The translations under genes were made by a program, and so were the position numbers. Positions 29,906 to 40,796 of a stretch of 64,000 nucleotides of DNA are shown in pieces; the first letter of the stretch is position 1; each line of letters opens with the position of its first letter. Source of the DNA: Pseudoips prasinana (Eukaryota; Arthropoda; Insecta; Lepidoptera; Nolidae). The stretch spans positions 8,133,201 through 8,197,200 of the forward strand of contig OX621257.1 in the NCBI GenBank assembly GCA_951640165.1, given 5' to 3'. The notes under the pieces are model-generated. The model was not told where the DNA came from. It worked only from the letters and a program-made list of their open reading frames with translations, and did not search any database.

Positions 29906-30978
29906 ATAACCTCGCAGTACTAGATTTCTAACACCATAACCAACAACTTTTGTATGTATCTATAATAATATTATATATCAGAAACCTACATGCCATCATT
30001 TTGATTTAAACAATTGTTACATTTGCACGGCAAACATGTCTGAACATGAAATCTTATACCACTCTACATACAATGCACCACTGTAAACACAATTCATGTT
30101 TATGCAAATAGATGTTTCTGTTTATTATGCAAAAATATTATATTTAATAACAATATAAAATTCAGTAAAATTCACGACATTTCAGTCACTCGTTTAGTAA
30201 CACTTAAAGTATGCGTCGTAAGTAACAGATACTTAAAATCTAGGTCAATCGGTTCCACTCATGTTCAAGATGCTGAGCGGTCAACGCGGTTCAGAAAATC
30301 TTTGTTGGAAAATTTTGTGTGACATTTTCCCTTTTGTTGGGGATTTTGTAAGCTTAGCTTTATCACGTACTATTTAGATTTCTGAATAATGGAAGGAGAA
30401 GGATCATCATTGTGGTCGGGATTTTTATGCCTTCTTAAACAGCTATGTCTTCATCTTTTGGCAATTGTTAAATTTAGTTCCTATCCATTCAAAGGTTGTT
30501 TGAAAGAAATCGCTTAACGCGATACAACCGGCGATTGTAGGTATTGTACCTACATATGTTCTTGTTTCAAATGTTTCAATGTAAAATATTTTATATTATT
30601 TTTAGGTCGAGAGATCAGTATAAGACCGCTTTAATTATAGTCAGAACAATTTAGACAAGATGTTGTGCAATATATCTTAAACAATATAATTTCAATATTT
30701 AAATCTTTAAATAATCTCTTTGACTATCATAAATTAAATGTTATTTCTAAATATTTTTATACTAGCCGAATACCCGATTATCTATATATACTTATAAATA
30801 TTTATGTATACTTTACTATATTACTATCATCTCTACGTCTACGTGAATAAAATATTTTTTTATTTATTTTATTACATATTTTTAAGTCTATGGGAATTTT
30901 AACCGTCTCTATATTATTTTCATTCCGATTGCTTTTTTTGGTGCAGGTATATAAGCTCACCATCTCTCGAGGCTCCCA
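29906..30978. other. About 1.1 kb without recognised gene or repeat
   Basis: AT-rich. Short frames have no family features. Confidence 0.4.
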
Positions 30979-32080
30979 ATTAGATCACTTTTTTCTAAAG
31001 CCAAATTTTTTATGAAATTTTTACGAGTTCTTCCGACAGAAATAACTAATTGGGGTGTAAAATCTCAAACGGTAAACTTCAAAACTTGAAACATATAAAC
31101 TTTGAACAACTCATTAATTCTTTGCTCTGACATTTTTGGTGTATTGCTTCATTTTTAAAGTATATCATATTCAGAATGTTTTATTTTTACATACTGTTTG
31201 TTTCTGATCTAATATTTTTGATATGTTACTCTTTATCATCGTAGCCTAGTTGGTAGTGCTCCTGCCTACGAAGCTGGTGATCCTGGGTTCGAATCCCGGT
31301 AAGTGCAAATATTTGTGTGATGAGCACGAATATTTGTTTCTGAGTCATGGATGTTTTCTTAGGGCTAGGATGATTGTGTGACATTGTCCCGAGATATTAT
31401 ATTATTATTATTGATTTTATTTTTGGCTTGTTGCTTTTTATTAAAAGTATATCTGATTCAGAATGTTTTATTTTTATATACCGATTGTTTTTGCTCTAAT
31501 ATTTTTGGCGTGTTGCTTTTAAAGTAGAGATATCTAATTCAGAATGTTTTATTTTTACATACTGTTTTTTTCTGCCCTGATATTTTAAATGTGTTGCTTT
31601 TTATTAAAAGTATATCTCATTCAGATTATTGTTTTTTTCATACCGCTTGTTTCTTCGCTGACATTTTTGGTGTGTTGCTTTTTATTAAAAGTATATGTGT
31701 CTAATTCGGAATGTTTTATTTTTACATACTGTTTGTTCCTGCTCTGATATTTTTGGTGTGTTGCATTTTATTAAAATTATGTTTAATTTGTACACTGTTT
31801 GAGTTAATTCACTGAATGCTCAGTTCGCGAGACTATTGATCTCTCATGGATCCTAACCAAATCATTTCCACAGTTCAGACATTGAGGTCCCAAAATTATT
31901 TAGCCGTACGTTTAAACGTAATCTTTTTGTGAGTTTTTTCCGACAGAAATAACTAATTAGGGAAAGTGCGACGGAAAATCTCAAAGTTCTAATTTGATAC
32001 AAACAAACTTTAGCCAACCCTTTGCTTTGATCTTTCATCTGTGTTACTTTTCTATTAAAAGTATATCTAATTAAAAATGT
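30979..32080 (+). repeat. Minisatellite of about 80-90 bp units in a larger duplication, interrupted by SINE A
   Basis: Units carrying TCAGAATGTTTTATTTTTAC, CTGTTTGTTTCTGCTC-like and TTTTTGGTGTGTTGCTTTTT recur six to seven times between about 31120 and 31800 and once more near 32040. The flank CCGACAGAAATAACTAATT occurs at 31035 and 31940, so the block itself was duplicated. Confidence 0.8.
31237..31411 (+). mobile_element. SINE family A with internal deletion, inside the minisatellite
   Basis: Head GTAGCCTAGTTGGTAGTGCT, B box GGGTTCGAATCCCGG and tail GGGCTAGGATGATTGTGTGA with (ATT)n end. The segment between GGATGTTTTC and the tail is missing compared with 42910-43157. Confidence 0.85.
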
Positions 32081-32779
32081 TTTATTTCGTTATTAAACTT
32101 CAATGAGTTGTTAACACTTTTTCTATTGAACTTTGATGTTTAGAAACTATTAAAAGACGTTTTCTCAAACGAAGTTCCTTCATACCGATTGCAGTGACAG
32201 AAATAAAAAAATATGTGAAGTCACATGAATGGGGCCTATCTACCACTTTTTTCATACATTACAGTAAGAAAAATGTGGTATTATGCCCGCATTTAGGTAA
32301 CTTCCCATATCTTTCTTTCTGACTTTTTCACACGCACACTGTGTGTGTGTGTTTGGTGATAAAATAAAGTTATGAAATTAGGGCAGATAAGCTGTCGCTG
32401 ATTTTAAGGGATTATCCGTTGCCATTGTCCTACCGACAAAATTCAACCCTAGGAGCTATTGGAGTCAAAGATATGAATGTTGCGAATCCAAATTCTTCTT
32501 CAGAATCTACTTCAAGGTCTGCTGGTACATTGCAAGGCAAACACTGGGGACTCTAGGCTGACAGCAAGGCATTCAGTTTTCTCGAAGTCATCCAACGCCT
32601 GACGTTATTTCGTTCGCTTCAACGTTGGCATGACTGACTCTAATTGGCTTGGTTTACAAAGTTCCCAAAAAGGGAATACTTAATTTAATTTGACTAAATT
32701 TTACATCTTAACAATCCTGTTGCGTCGCATTACAGTACGATGTAAGGAACGCATGGTGTTTTTCATCGGTGTGTTGAAA
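32081..32779. other. No gene recognised; short TG run
   Basis: A TG microsatellite of about 14 bases at 32339 is the only distinctive item. Confidence 0.4.
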
Positions 32780-33090
32780 GTATAAAATAAAAAAATGTTT
32801 TTTTTTTCACGTAGACTTTGAAAAAGCGCTTGTAAATTGTCAAAACGTATATGTAAATAGTAAATATAATATTTGGGTAAATGTATTGTATAAAACATTT
32901 AGAATCAAATTTATTTTATAATAGTACTTAATGATATTTAGCTAGCTTATAGGTAATTGTCAAAAAGATTGTGTATAGGTTTAATTATCGAAAATAGTTT
33001 TAGCTATATTTTACTACATGTTGTCTGAATGGTTCTGTCTATATAAAGGTACGAATTCGTTCGACGGACCTTGTGTTTATAACGACGGTT
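32780..33090 (+). repeat. Interspersed repeat family P
   Basis: TTTTTTTTTCACGTAGACTT, AAAAAGCGCTTGTAAATTGT and GATATTTAGCTAGCTTATAG parallel 13046-13345 over its whole length. Confidence 0.7.
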
Positions 33091-33758
33091 TCGCTTTCAC
33101 TGGATCCAATGCCCCCTAACTAACAAAACCCAGCGAAACAAACTCAGCGGATGTCTCTACTACCGTTTTCAAAACGACCCGGTTGAGTCCCGGCGAAACA
33201 TACTCAATGGGGCATATACACGTGATTTGATCCACCAACTGAAATTATTTAGTCAAATACGTAGGTTCTAATGGTTCCCTTGCTATACGCACGGAAATAC
33301 AATAGCACATAGTTACCAGGAAAATTACTATTCTCCTTCTCGAATTGTCTGATACTACGGGCCAGTTAACATGACAGAGGAGAGATTTGGTGCATGAAGT
33401 CCAACCTGTGCATGCCACAATGCATCCGGTTGAAGACGCATTAGCTCACAAATATAAGTATGCCGTAATATTATCATTCAAATAACTTCCACTGAAACTA
33501 TGACAGCAAAGATTCTTATCAATTCTTCAATCAAAGTGTCATCGAAGTCTATCTTATCTGCTATCAATACTGATAATAAACAATGTATATGTCGAAATTG
33601 TAATACTGTTGTTTAATAGATGAAGACAATAAAATTACCACATGTTATACCACAAAATAGCTACTATCTTATCTGACTGTCCGTTTATATTGAAAATAAA
33701 TAAAAGGCTGTGGAATAAATGTTGTTTCGGGCAACACTAATATAGAGATACTTGTATA
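33091..33758. other. No gene recognised; a diverged GCGAAACA motif pair
   Basis: CAGCGAAACAAACTCAGCGG (33134) and CGGCGAAACATACTCAATGG (33192) are related copies about 58 bases apart. Confidence 0.4.
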
Positions 33759-34046
33759 TCTATATATATATAAAAATCAATGCCACTTTTCGTTGTAATG
33801 TTATAACTCAACAACGCCTTTACCGATTTGGCTAATTTTGGTCTTGAATTATTCGTGGAAGTCCAGGGAAGGTTTGTACGTAGATAAAATTTAAAAAAGT
33901 CTTGTTAAAAGTGTAAAATCAACATCATTTGGCAATTAAAAATATATTTTTGTGTGAATAAATGAACTTAATAATTATTATGAACATTACAATGAACTTA
34001 TTAATTAAAAGCCTTATACTTGGTGAAGCACGTACCGGGCCGCTAG
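33759..34046 (+). mobile_element. Helitron family L, complete, 288 bp
   Basis: Starts TCTATATATATATAAAAATC after A, ends CGTACCGGGCCGCTAG before T. Contains CACTTTTCGTTGTAATG and TTGGTCTTGAATTATTCGTG. Reference copy for 14568-15251 and 62755-63041. Confidence 0.9.
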
Positions 34047-34510
34047 TTTTTTTATGTAAGTACGTACAAAATATATACAAATATATACAACTTCATGAAC
34101 ACAAATATTAGTATTGCGCGTAGATCGAACCTTAACCTTTCGATTAGATGGCAGGCTTACTACCAAGTCAGTCACGACGGTTAGTGAGAAAGAAGACCTT
34201 AATTTTACATCAGCTAGATGCATGCTTTTGCAGCAGTCCCTATTCAGCCTTACCTTCACTTTCATCCCAGACCCTGCTCATACGGGAATAAATTTAGACT
34301 AATGTGTTACACAGGAAGCAAATAGTTAAGTGAAAATGAGTCACTACGGAAATGACCAATTTCCCTTACCGTGAATATTAATGATATTTTTAGTATCACA
34401 CGCTTTTAAATTTACCTTGAATGGAATGGCAGTAAAAATGATTAAATTTTTAAATTCACGGTGGCCCGTAATTTTCTTTGCGCTTTTCAACAAGACATAA
34501 TATACTGTGA
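34047..34510. other. No gene or repeat recognised
   Basis: Mixed sequence; no supported features. Confidence 0.4.
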
Positions 34511-34688
34511 TTTACAGACGCCAGCACATCAAGTTACCGCAATCTGTCCTGGACCTTATGCATATGTTATAAAGTTGAAAATCTATAAAAGAAATTTGAC
34601 AGATTGGGGTACCTGGACGAAGCGTCTGTACATGCTCTGCTTAGTTTGGGATCAGATGGCCGTAAATAATGTCCCAGGATATTATCAG
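34511..34688 (+). mobile_element. Rearranged MITE H joined to a SINE B tail
   Basis: CAGACGCCAGCACATCAAG at the left and GATTGGGGTACC near 34600 are MITE H ends, with the interior partly inverted. From 34633 TGCTCTGCTTAGTTTGGGAT begins a SINE B tail ending at 34688. Confidence 0.65.
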
Positions 34689-35130
34689 TTACGCACCAGG
34701 AAGCTTCACTGATTTCTCAGTAGACCGTCCAGTGAGTCAATTATGCGTGTCAAGAGAATTGAGCCGGATATCGTTGAAAATAAGTAATGGAATGAGGCGT
34801 AACTTTGCGGAAATCCATTACATTCCAAATACAAAAATTATATAGATAACTACTCCTTCTTGCATGTGCATTGTAAATCCTTGCATGTGCATATTTTTGC
34901 GGGCGAGAGGGCGGTGCATATTGCATTAAACTGACAAATACCGGCTTGATTAAACTGACAAATAATGGAATGATCGCTGAAAAATTTCAACACTGCTCAG
35001 AGTGAATCAATTTTCACCCCTGAAACATGACTGCAGAATTTTGCTGTTATAGTTAGTTGTAGAATAGGAGCTGAATAAGAAAAAGCATACGATATGACGA
35101 TAACCGATTTTAATACATTCCGTCGTATGT
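34689..35130. other. No gene or repeat recognised
   Basis: TTGCATGTGCAT occurs twice near 34860. Nothing further. Confidence 0.35.
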
Positions 35131-35131
35131 T

Positions 35132-35268
35132 CAGACGCCAGCACATCCAGCTACCTCAATCATTCAAATTTATTTTATAGATTTTCAACTTTATCACAAA
35201 AGCATAAGGTTGACTTTCAATTGGGGAAATTTGACGAATTGGGGTAGCTTGATGTGGTGGCGTCTGTA
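35132..35268 (+). mobile_element. MITE family H, complete
   Basis: CAGACGCCAGCACATCCAGC to GCTTGATGTGGTGGCGTCTG with interior TTTCAACTTTATCACAAAAG. Ends are complementary over about 40 bp. Confidence 0.85.
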
Positions 35269-35917
35269 CTCGAAAGGCTTAGAGAGCAAGTAACAATTTT
35301 GTAAAAATGCAATGATATTAGGTATATGATATAATTTCGCCGTCACCACACAGCAAATGGGAAAATTGAAAAACATTAAATACCTTTTTGTCGTCCAACT
35401 GTCGCTATGTATATGTAGTGTGCGAATTTTCCTGTCATTGTAATAATAATTAAATAAGATGTAAGAATATATTAGTCAGAGCCTGTTAAATTATATATTT
35501 GTTAATAATAATTACAAACACATTTTAATAAACACACACGCCTCCCGTTTGTGCGTGTGTGTGTGGATACAAACACACGAAAACGCCTGCGCGCACATTG
35601 AGGGTATGCATGAAAAATTTGTTTTATATTGGTTTTAATTACGTATAAGTAATTTTATTTGTATTTCTGTATTGTCTCAAAGGAGAAGGAAATTTCTGGG
35701 CCCAGCAGTTAACTAGTTGAAATGTGAATTAAAAAAACCGTTATATTTTTCTAAAGGTAATCACAAAATATGGTATCATGTTTCTATCTAGGAAGCGAGA
35801 AAACTTAAATTAAGTTATGAAACGAAATAATCGATAAAATAATGATGGATTGCTCGCAATCGATTAAGAATAAATCGGTAAAAACTCAGAATATGTTTAA
35901 AAATCGAGTGACAAGTG
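35269..35917. other. No gene recognised; GT-rich hairpin
   Basis: ACACACACGCCTCCCGTTTG followed by TGCGTGTGTGTGTG (35531-35564) can fold. Otherwise unremarkable. Confidence 0.4.
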
Positions 35918-36223
35918 TTATTCGTGGAATCGATTCATAGCGGATCGTATTCCTTTAATTTTTCTTCGGGCAGCACTTCTCTGCCTGACATCCTTTACAT
36001 ACTCTTTGACTGTCACTCGTTCGTTGTCTTTCGTTTTAAGTGGACACGTATTTTCCATGTTTTTTTGGTGGTTTTCTTCGACTGTAGTGACTGTACGGGG
36101 TGCGGGGGATCCAAACGTGCCAGATCTTTGACATGTCACACTCTCCATGCATAAAACCATAACACAACCGAAGCCATTCAAAAATATTTTGTAAAAAACT
36201 ACAATGTTATAATTTAACCTCAC
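35918..36223 (-). CDS. Unrecognised open frame, 101 aa
   Basis: A minus-strand frame outside every repeat found here. The N-terminal 26 residues are hydrophobic, then MESVTCQRSGTFGSPAPRTV begins a polar, basic part ending RSAARRKIKGIRSAMNRFHE with many Lys/Arg. A start at Met26 (about 36148) is as plausible as the first ATG. No domain recognised. It could be a single exon of a host gene, a retroposed fragment or chance; composition is less AT-biased than the flanks, which is why I list it. Function unknown. Confidence 0.25.
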   Translation of the reverse strand: MRLNYNIVVFYKIFLNGFGCVMVLCMESVTCQRSGTFGSPAPRTVTTVEENHQKNMENTCPLKTKDNERVTVKEYVKDVRQRSAARRKIKGIRSAMNRFHE

Positions 36224-36654
36224 TTTAACTATACTTCATATAACTTGATTCCTGGATAGCCAAATTTCACCACAATTTCAGTGAGGTCTTTTTATTATAT
36301 CCTCTCACAAATAAGGCTAGTTTGATTCAGTTAACACCTGGGCCCAGGAATGTATGGAGTCATTTCCTTCTCCTTTAGATACTAGAATATAAGGGAAGTA
36401 GCGAGTCAACCCCAACACAAGTACTTTTATTCACTTAATGGGGCTGCCTCAATTTGTTTGGATTTGTACTTTATTAAGACACAATAAATATATTTTAAAT
36501 TTATTTTTATCCATATAATTTTTAAATTAAGTTTCAATTTTTTTTATTAAGAAAAGTGTCCCAACACAAGTTTCGATTTAAATTTCGTGTTCCGTACTAG
36601 GAACGAATGAGGTAAAACTGGTGAAAAAAATATTAAATTGGCGAGGTAAATTGG
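36224..36654. other. No gene recognised
   Basis: AT-rich spacer upstream of the LINE end. Confidence 0.35.
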
Positions 36655-36868
36655 CCGCTGGGGCAGAAAGGTTCTCGAGTGGCGACCACGAACCGGAAGA
36701 CGCAGCGTGGGCAGGCCCCCTACAAGATGGACCGATGATCTTGTGCGGGTCGCTGGAAAACGCTGGATGCGGATAGCGCAAGACCGGCAATTGTGGAGAT
36801 CTTTGAGGGAGGCCTTTGTCCAGCAGTGGACGTCTTTCGGCTGATATGATGATGATGATGATGATGAG
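36655..36868 (+). pseudogene. Best-preserved C-terminus of an (ATG)n-tailed LINE
   Basis: The open frame reads GRPPTRWTDDLVRVAGKRWM then RIAQDRQLWRSLREAFVQQW and TSFG before the stop at about 36843, followed by (ATG)6-type repeats. This is the C-terminal end of an endonuclease/RT LINE protein, seen repeatedly in insect genomes; I would place it with RTE-like or related elements without certainty. It is 5'-truncated. Related ends in this window: 8697-9398, 20012, 20455, 48036 and 48165. Confidence 0.85.
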
Positions 36869-37120
36869 GTAAATTTCCCTTTTTCTCGACCACTTGAGAA
36901 TTTAGATCAGTTTGTAGGTCTCAACCTACTTGCCTCTAAGCATTTGTCAAAAGGTATCTAATGCATATTTTATAACTCTCCAGAGATATTGGGGGTCGGA
37001 AAAAGGTTTTACGATCGATCATGATTACAGTTTTCTTGAGTAGATCCTAAATTGTAGAATAAAAGTGGTTAAGTTTTTGAGTGTCTTTGTGCTAATAATT
37101 TTATAGGAATACACTTTTTT
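36869..37120. other. No gene recognised
   Basis: Short spacer. Confidence 0.3.
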
Positions 37121-37445
37121 GGTTGTTTGGTGACGGCGCGCCGCGGTGAATATTAGAATATCATCACCCCATCTCATCCCATGGAGGGCATAGAAATCGC
37201 CCCTACGGCGGGCAGCAGCTTCTTTGGTACTACGATCGCCAATCCGCCTGCCAACCGTGGCGATTATGGCATATCCCCAAGATAATATAATTGGGGGAAG
37301 GCTTTTATCCAGTAGTGGACCTCTTACAGCTGTTATGATGAGAATACATTGTATGCGCAAGATCGACAATTGGTGAGATCTTTGATGGAGGCCTTTGCCC
37401 AGCTTTGGACGTGTTTCTGCACATACGATGATAATGATGATGCTG
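37121..37445 (+). repeat. LINE 3' ends, two juxtaposed
   Basis: 37138-37340 (CCCCATCTCATCCCATGGAG, GGCTTTTATCCAGTAGTGGA) parallels 53150-53335. 37350-37445 (GCGCAAGATCGACAATTGGT, TGATGGAGGCCTTTGCCCAG) belongs to the (ATG)n LINE family. Confidence 0.65.
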
Positions 37446-37832
37446 ATGATATTTCATTTTTTTTCATTTCATTTCATTTATTCATAAACAAGAAACTTGT
37501 ATTTGAATGTGCACAAAAACATAACATAGTGACATAAGCTAAAATAAAAGAATATAATAATGAATTAAATTAACAACTTAAAAAAACATTAAATGCCTTA
37601 CAATTTTAAATAAAATACAATTAATAAAATTTAAAATTAATTTTGAATAATACAAGTTCAATAATAATAAAATGATTAATTAATTACAGATGAGACAGAT
37701 TCAAGAAATTAATAAAAATAATTATATTAAATTAATAGTTACATCAAAAAATCAAAATGTACAAAAGGCAATTAGAATATTACATAATAATATTAATAAC
37801 GTTATATAAATATAAAAATAAAACAATAAAAA

Positions 37833-40796
37833 TTACAGTTCTTCTACAGCGTATAGACATTTACTCAATAGGAATTCTTTTAGTTTTATTATAAATGCGC
37901 TACTGTATAAAGTACTTTTTATGTCTTTAGGCAACCTGTTGAATAATTTTACAGACTGGTATCGTGGACTGTGTTTCACTATTCTTAAATTATGTTGAGT
38001 CAGATTCTTCAAGTCCAATCTACGGGTACCTTCCCTTATCCGCCGTTCTTCTACTGTCTCATAGTCATGTATGTTTTTGGCCATATTACTTAAAAGTACC
38101 AGTACGTAAAGACTAGGTACTGTAAGTATTCCTAATTGAATAAAATATTGACGGCAACTTTCCCGTTGTGAGACGCGGACCATGGTACGAATTGCACGTT
38201 TTTGTAGTATGAAAGCTCTTCTACAGTTATATTCATAGCTATTGCCCCAAAAAAGTATGCTATACCTAATTTTTGATTCGACTAGTGCATAATATACTAT
38301 TTTTAACTGTTCTAGGTTGATTTCATTTCTTAGGGCTCGCAAAGCGTAACATGCAGATGATACCGATGCATCAATTGCTTTTAATTCTGGTTTCCAGTTT
38401 AAGAGTCTGTCAATATGAATACCTAAAAATTTTACTTCCTCAACTAGCTCGATGACGACTTCATTTAAGGCAACTTTTAAATCATCTTTATTACGTGCTG
38501 TAGTTTTAAATAACATTATTTGAGTCTTTTTACTGTTTACAATCAATTTATTTGCCGTGAACCACTCATGAAAAGCTTGTAACGTAGCATTAACCCTTTG
38601 TGTCAAGTCTATCATGTCATTAGCTGCCACTATAGCATTTGTGTCATCTGCAAAAATTACTAATTCAATGTCAGGTAAAATTGTATTAAGATAATTAATC
38701 AAGTCATTAATAAACAATAAAAATAAAATAGGTCCCAAAGTAGATCCCTGTGGCACACCCGTTGATATGCGTACAATTTTGGATTTAAACTTTTTCTTTT
38801 GTTTATTCTCAGTTTTGTCAATTTCAACGTACATCCGCCTGTTTTCTAAGTACGAAGAGAATAGTTGCAAAGCCTTTCCGCGTATTCCGTAATGATTCAT
38901 TTTAGTCAGAAGTAATTCATGGTTAATAGTGTCAAACGCAGAGCTTAAATCTAGGAAAAGGCCTGCAACTCTCATTTTATTGTTGATTTTGTTTATCACA
39001 TCGTCTAATAATGTATATATGGCGTCTGTAGTACCAACACCCTTTTGATACCCAAATTGTCTTCTATTTAAAACTTTATTTACGCGCAAGTGTGCTAAAA
39101 GCCGAGTTTTAAGCAAATTTTCTAATAATTTTGACAGCACTGGTAATAGAGAGATGGGTCTATAGTTTTTAGAATCAGACTTACTTCCTTTCTTATACAC
39201 AGGTATAACTTTCGCCATCTTTAGCTGTTCTGGGAAGATAGCCTGTTTAATACACTTATTGAAGAAGTCAGATAGGGGCTCAGCTAATATTTCTATGTGC
39301 TCCTTGAACAGACAAATCGGTACTTCGTCATACCCACAGGAATGCTTGTTTTTCATTCGTTTAACCATCGTACTAATCTCATTTGGAGTGGTAGGAGAAA
39401 TACACATATCACTGACAACCTTGTCAGTATATAGATGGAGTAATGCCAATGCACGGTTTCCTTCAATTACTTCACTAGCACCTTTATAGTCAAATTGATT
39501 CACAAGTAAGTTAGTTATTTCCTCTGGATCCACTACAATTTTTCCATTAACCTTAAGTCTGAGATCCTTCTTAATTACTTTCTGTTTATTAGTACAATTA
39601 TTAACAATCTTCCAAATTTCTTTACCTATATTTTTTGATGTATTTATTCGTCTCATTATAGCAAGCTTTTTAGCTTTAGAAACAATATTTCTATAAAGCT
39701 TAATGTACAAGTTTTTATATTTTAAAACACTCGGTTCAAGATTATTTCCATTGCGTGCACATAAAAATCGTTTCATCTTGCTAGAGGTACGTATCCCTTT
39801 AGTGATCCACTTTATTTGTGATTTATTCTGAAAGTTCATCTTACATTCTCTCTTCCTGTAGCTATTGCGAAACACTTTATAAAATCTTTTAAGAAAAGTA
39901 TTAATACCCATATTAGCCCAGGATTCTTTAAGAATACCCTGAACGAAAGTTGCACTATTTTTAATGTTGAATACTCTTTTATCTATTACAATATACCTAT
40001 TCTTATGTATATGAGGGTTGGATCGATTTTCTAAACAAAGTTCAGCAAAGATACCTGCATGACCGTCGGCTAAACCATTGTGATCTACGTCACCACCCAA
40101 AATACATGCCTCTGGCAGATTGGTTATAATGTTGTCGATACATGAACTACTATTATTACGGATGAAAGTAGCAGAAGATATCAGATGCCTAAAGTTATAA
40201 CATTTCAACAAACTAAGAAATTCTGCACTTTTTTTAGTGTCTACTAACAGATCTATATTAAAATCACCGCATATTATACATTTCCTATTGAATAAATAGT
40301 CCAACAATTTCTCCAATCTTTCTAAGAACTGTTCGAAATTTTTATCAACGGGATTTCGATAGCAACAACAGATATAAAGACCAGTGTCAGCATCTTTAGC
40401 TCCACAAATTTCAAAACATTCCATTTTATACAATTTGTTTATTTGTTCACAAATGTTGGCTCGTCTATCCATATGCCCTAAAATTAAACTACCTCCTCTT
40501 AGTTTAGTTTTTCTAGTGTTGTAAGCTACTAACTTATAATTATTTAGGTTAAAAATATTTGCAGTGCTCTCATTCAAGAAGTGTTCACTTATACACACGT
40601 AATCCAGCCTTTTATCTAGAGTTTCCATATAAACTTCAAGTTCATTTTTCTTGTTCATGACACCACATAGATTTTGGTGATAAATATTGATGGAGATATA
40701 TTTATTGACATCAGATATATTTGTCAGGATACAAGAATTATTCGGTAATATAGGATCGAAAAAAATCATCTTCATAGGTCTGTGTGCCAATGTCAT
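37833..40796 (-). CDS. LINE-3 ORF2: AP-like endonuclease and reverse transcriptase, 987 aa
   Basis: Endonuclease motifs: IYHQNLCGV (38-46), ISEHF (69-73), CYRNP (145-149), CGDFNID (176-182) and CIDNII (219-224). Where LINE-2 has LSDHTAQ, this protein has LADGHAGIF (242-250), with Gly between Asp and His. RT motifs: NYRPISLLPVLSKLLENL (544-561), AGLFLDLSSAFD (611-622; Asp616), TGVPQGSTLGPILF (679-692) and FADDT (715-719; Asp717 and Asp718). No RNase H. The C-terminus YQSVKLFNRLPKDIKS is shared with the remnant at 16611-16785. Full length and open. The first ATG is inside ORF1 in the +1 frame, with about 37 residues before the endonuclease fold. Confidence 0.93.
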   Translation of the reverse strand: MTLAHRPMKMIFFDPILPNNSCILTNISDVNKYISINIYHQNLCGVMNKKNELEVYMETLDKRLDYVCISEHFLNESTANIFNLNNYKLVAYNTRKTKLRGGSLILGHMDRRANICEQINKLYKMECFEICGAKDADTGLYICCCYRNPVDKNFEQFLERLEKLLDYLFNRKCIICGDFNIDLLVDTKKSAEFLSLLKCYNFRHLISSATFIRNNSSSCIDNIITNLPEACILGGDVDHNGLADGHAGIFAELCLENRSNPHIHKNRYIVIDKRVFNIKNSATFVQGILKESWANMGINTFLKRFYKVFRNSYRKRECKMNFQNKSQIKWITKGIRTSSKMKRFLCARNGNNLEPSVLKYKNLYIKLYRNIVSKAKKLAIMRRINTSKNIGKEIWKIVNNCTNKQKVIKKDLRLKVNGKIVVDPEEITNLLVNQFDYKGASEVIEGNRALALLHLYTDKVVSDMCISPTTPNEISTMVKRMKNKHSCGYDEVPICLFKEHIEILAEPLSDFFNKCIKQAIFPEQLKMAKVIPVYKKGSKSDSKNYRPISLLPVLSKLLENLLKTRLLAHLRVNKVLNRRQFGYQKGVGTTDAIYTLLDDVINKINNKMRVAGLFLDLSSAFDTINHELLLTKMNHYGIRGKALQLFSSYLENRRMYVEIDKTENKQKKKFKSKIVRISTGVPQGSTLGPILFLLFINDLINYLNTILPDIELVIFADDTNAIVAANDMIDLTQRVNATLQAFHEWFTANKLIVNSKKTQIMLFKTTARNKDDLKVALNEVVIELVEEVKFLGIHIDRLLNWKPELKAIDASVSSACYALRALRNEINLEQLKIVYYALVESKIRYSILFWGNSYEYNCRRAFILQKRAIRTMVRVSQRESCRQYFIQLGILTVPSLYVLVLLSNMAKNIHDYETVEERRIREGTRRLDLKNLTQHNLRIVKHSPRYQSVKLFNRLPKDIKSTLYSSAFIIKLKEFLLSKCLYAVEEL

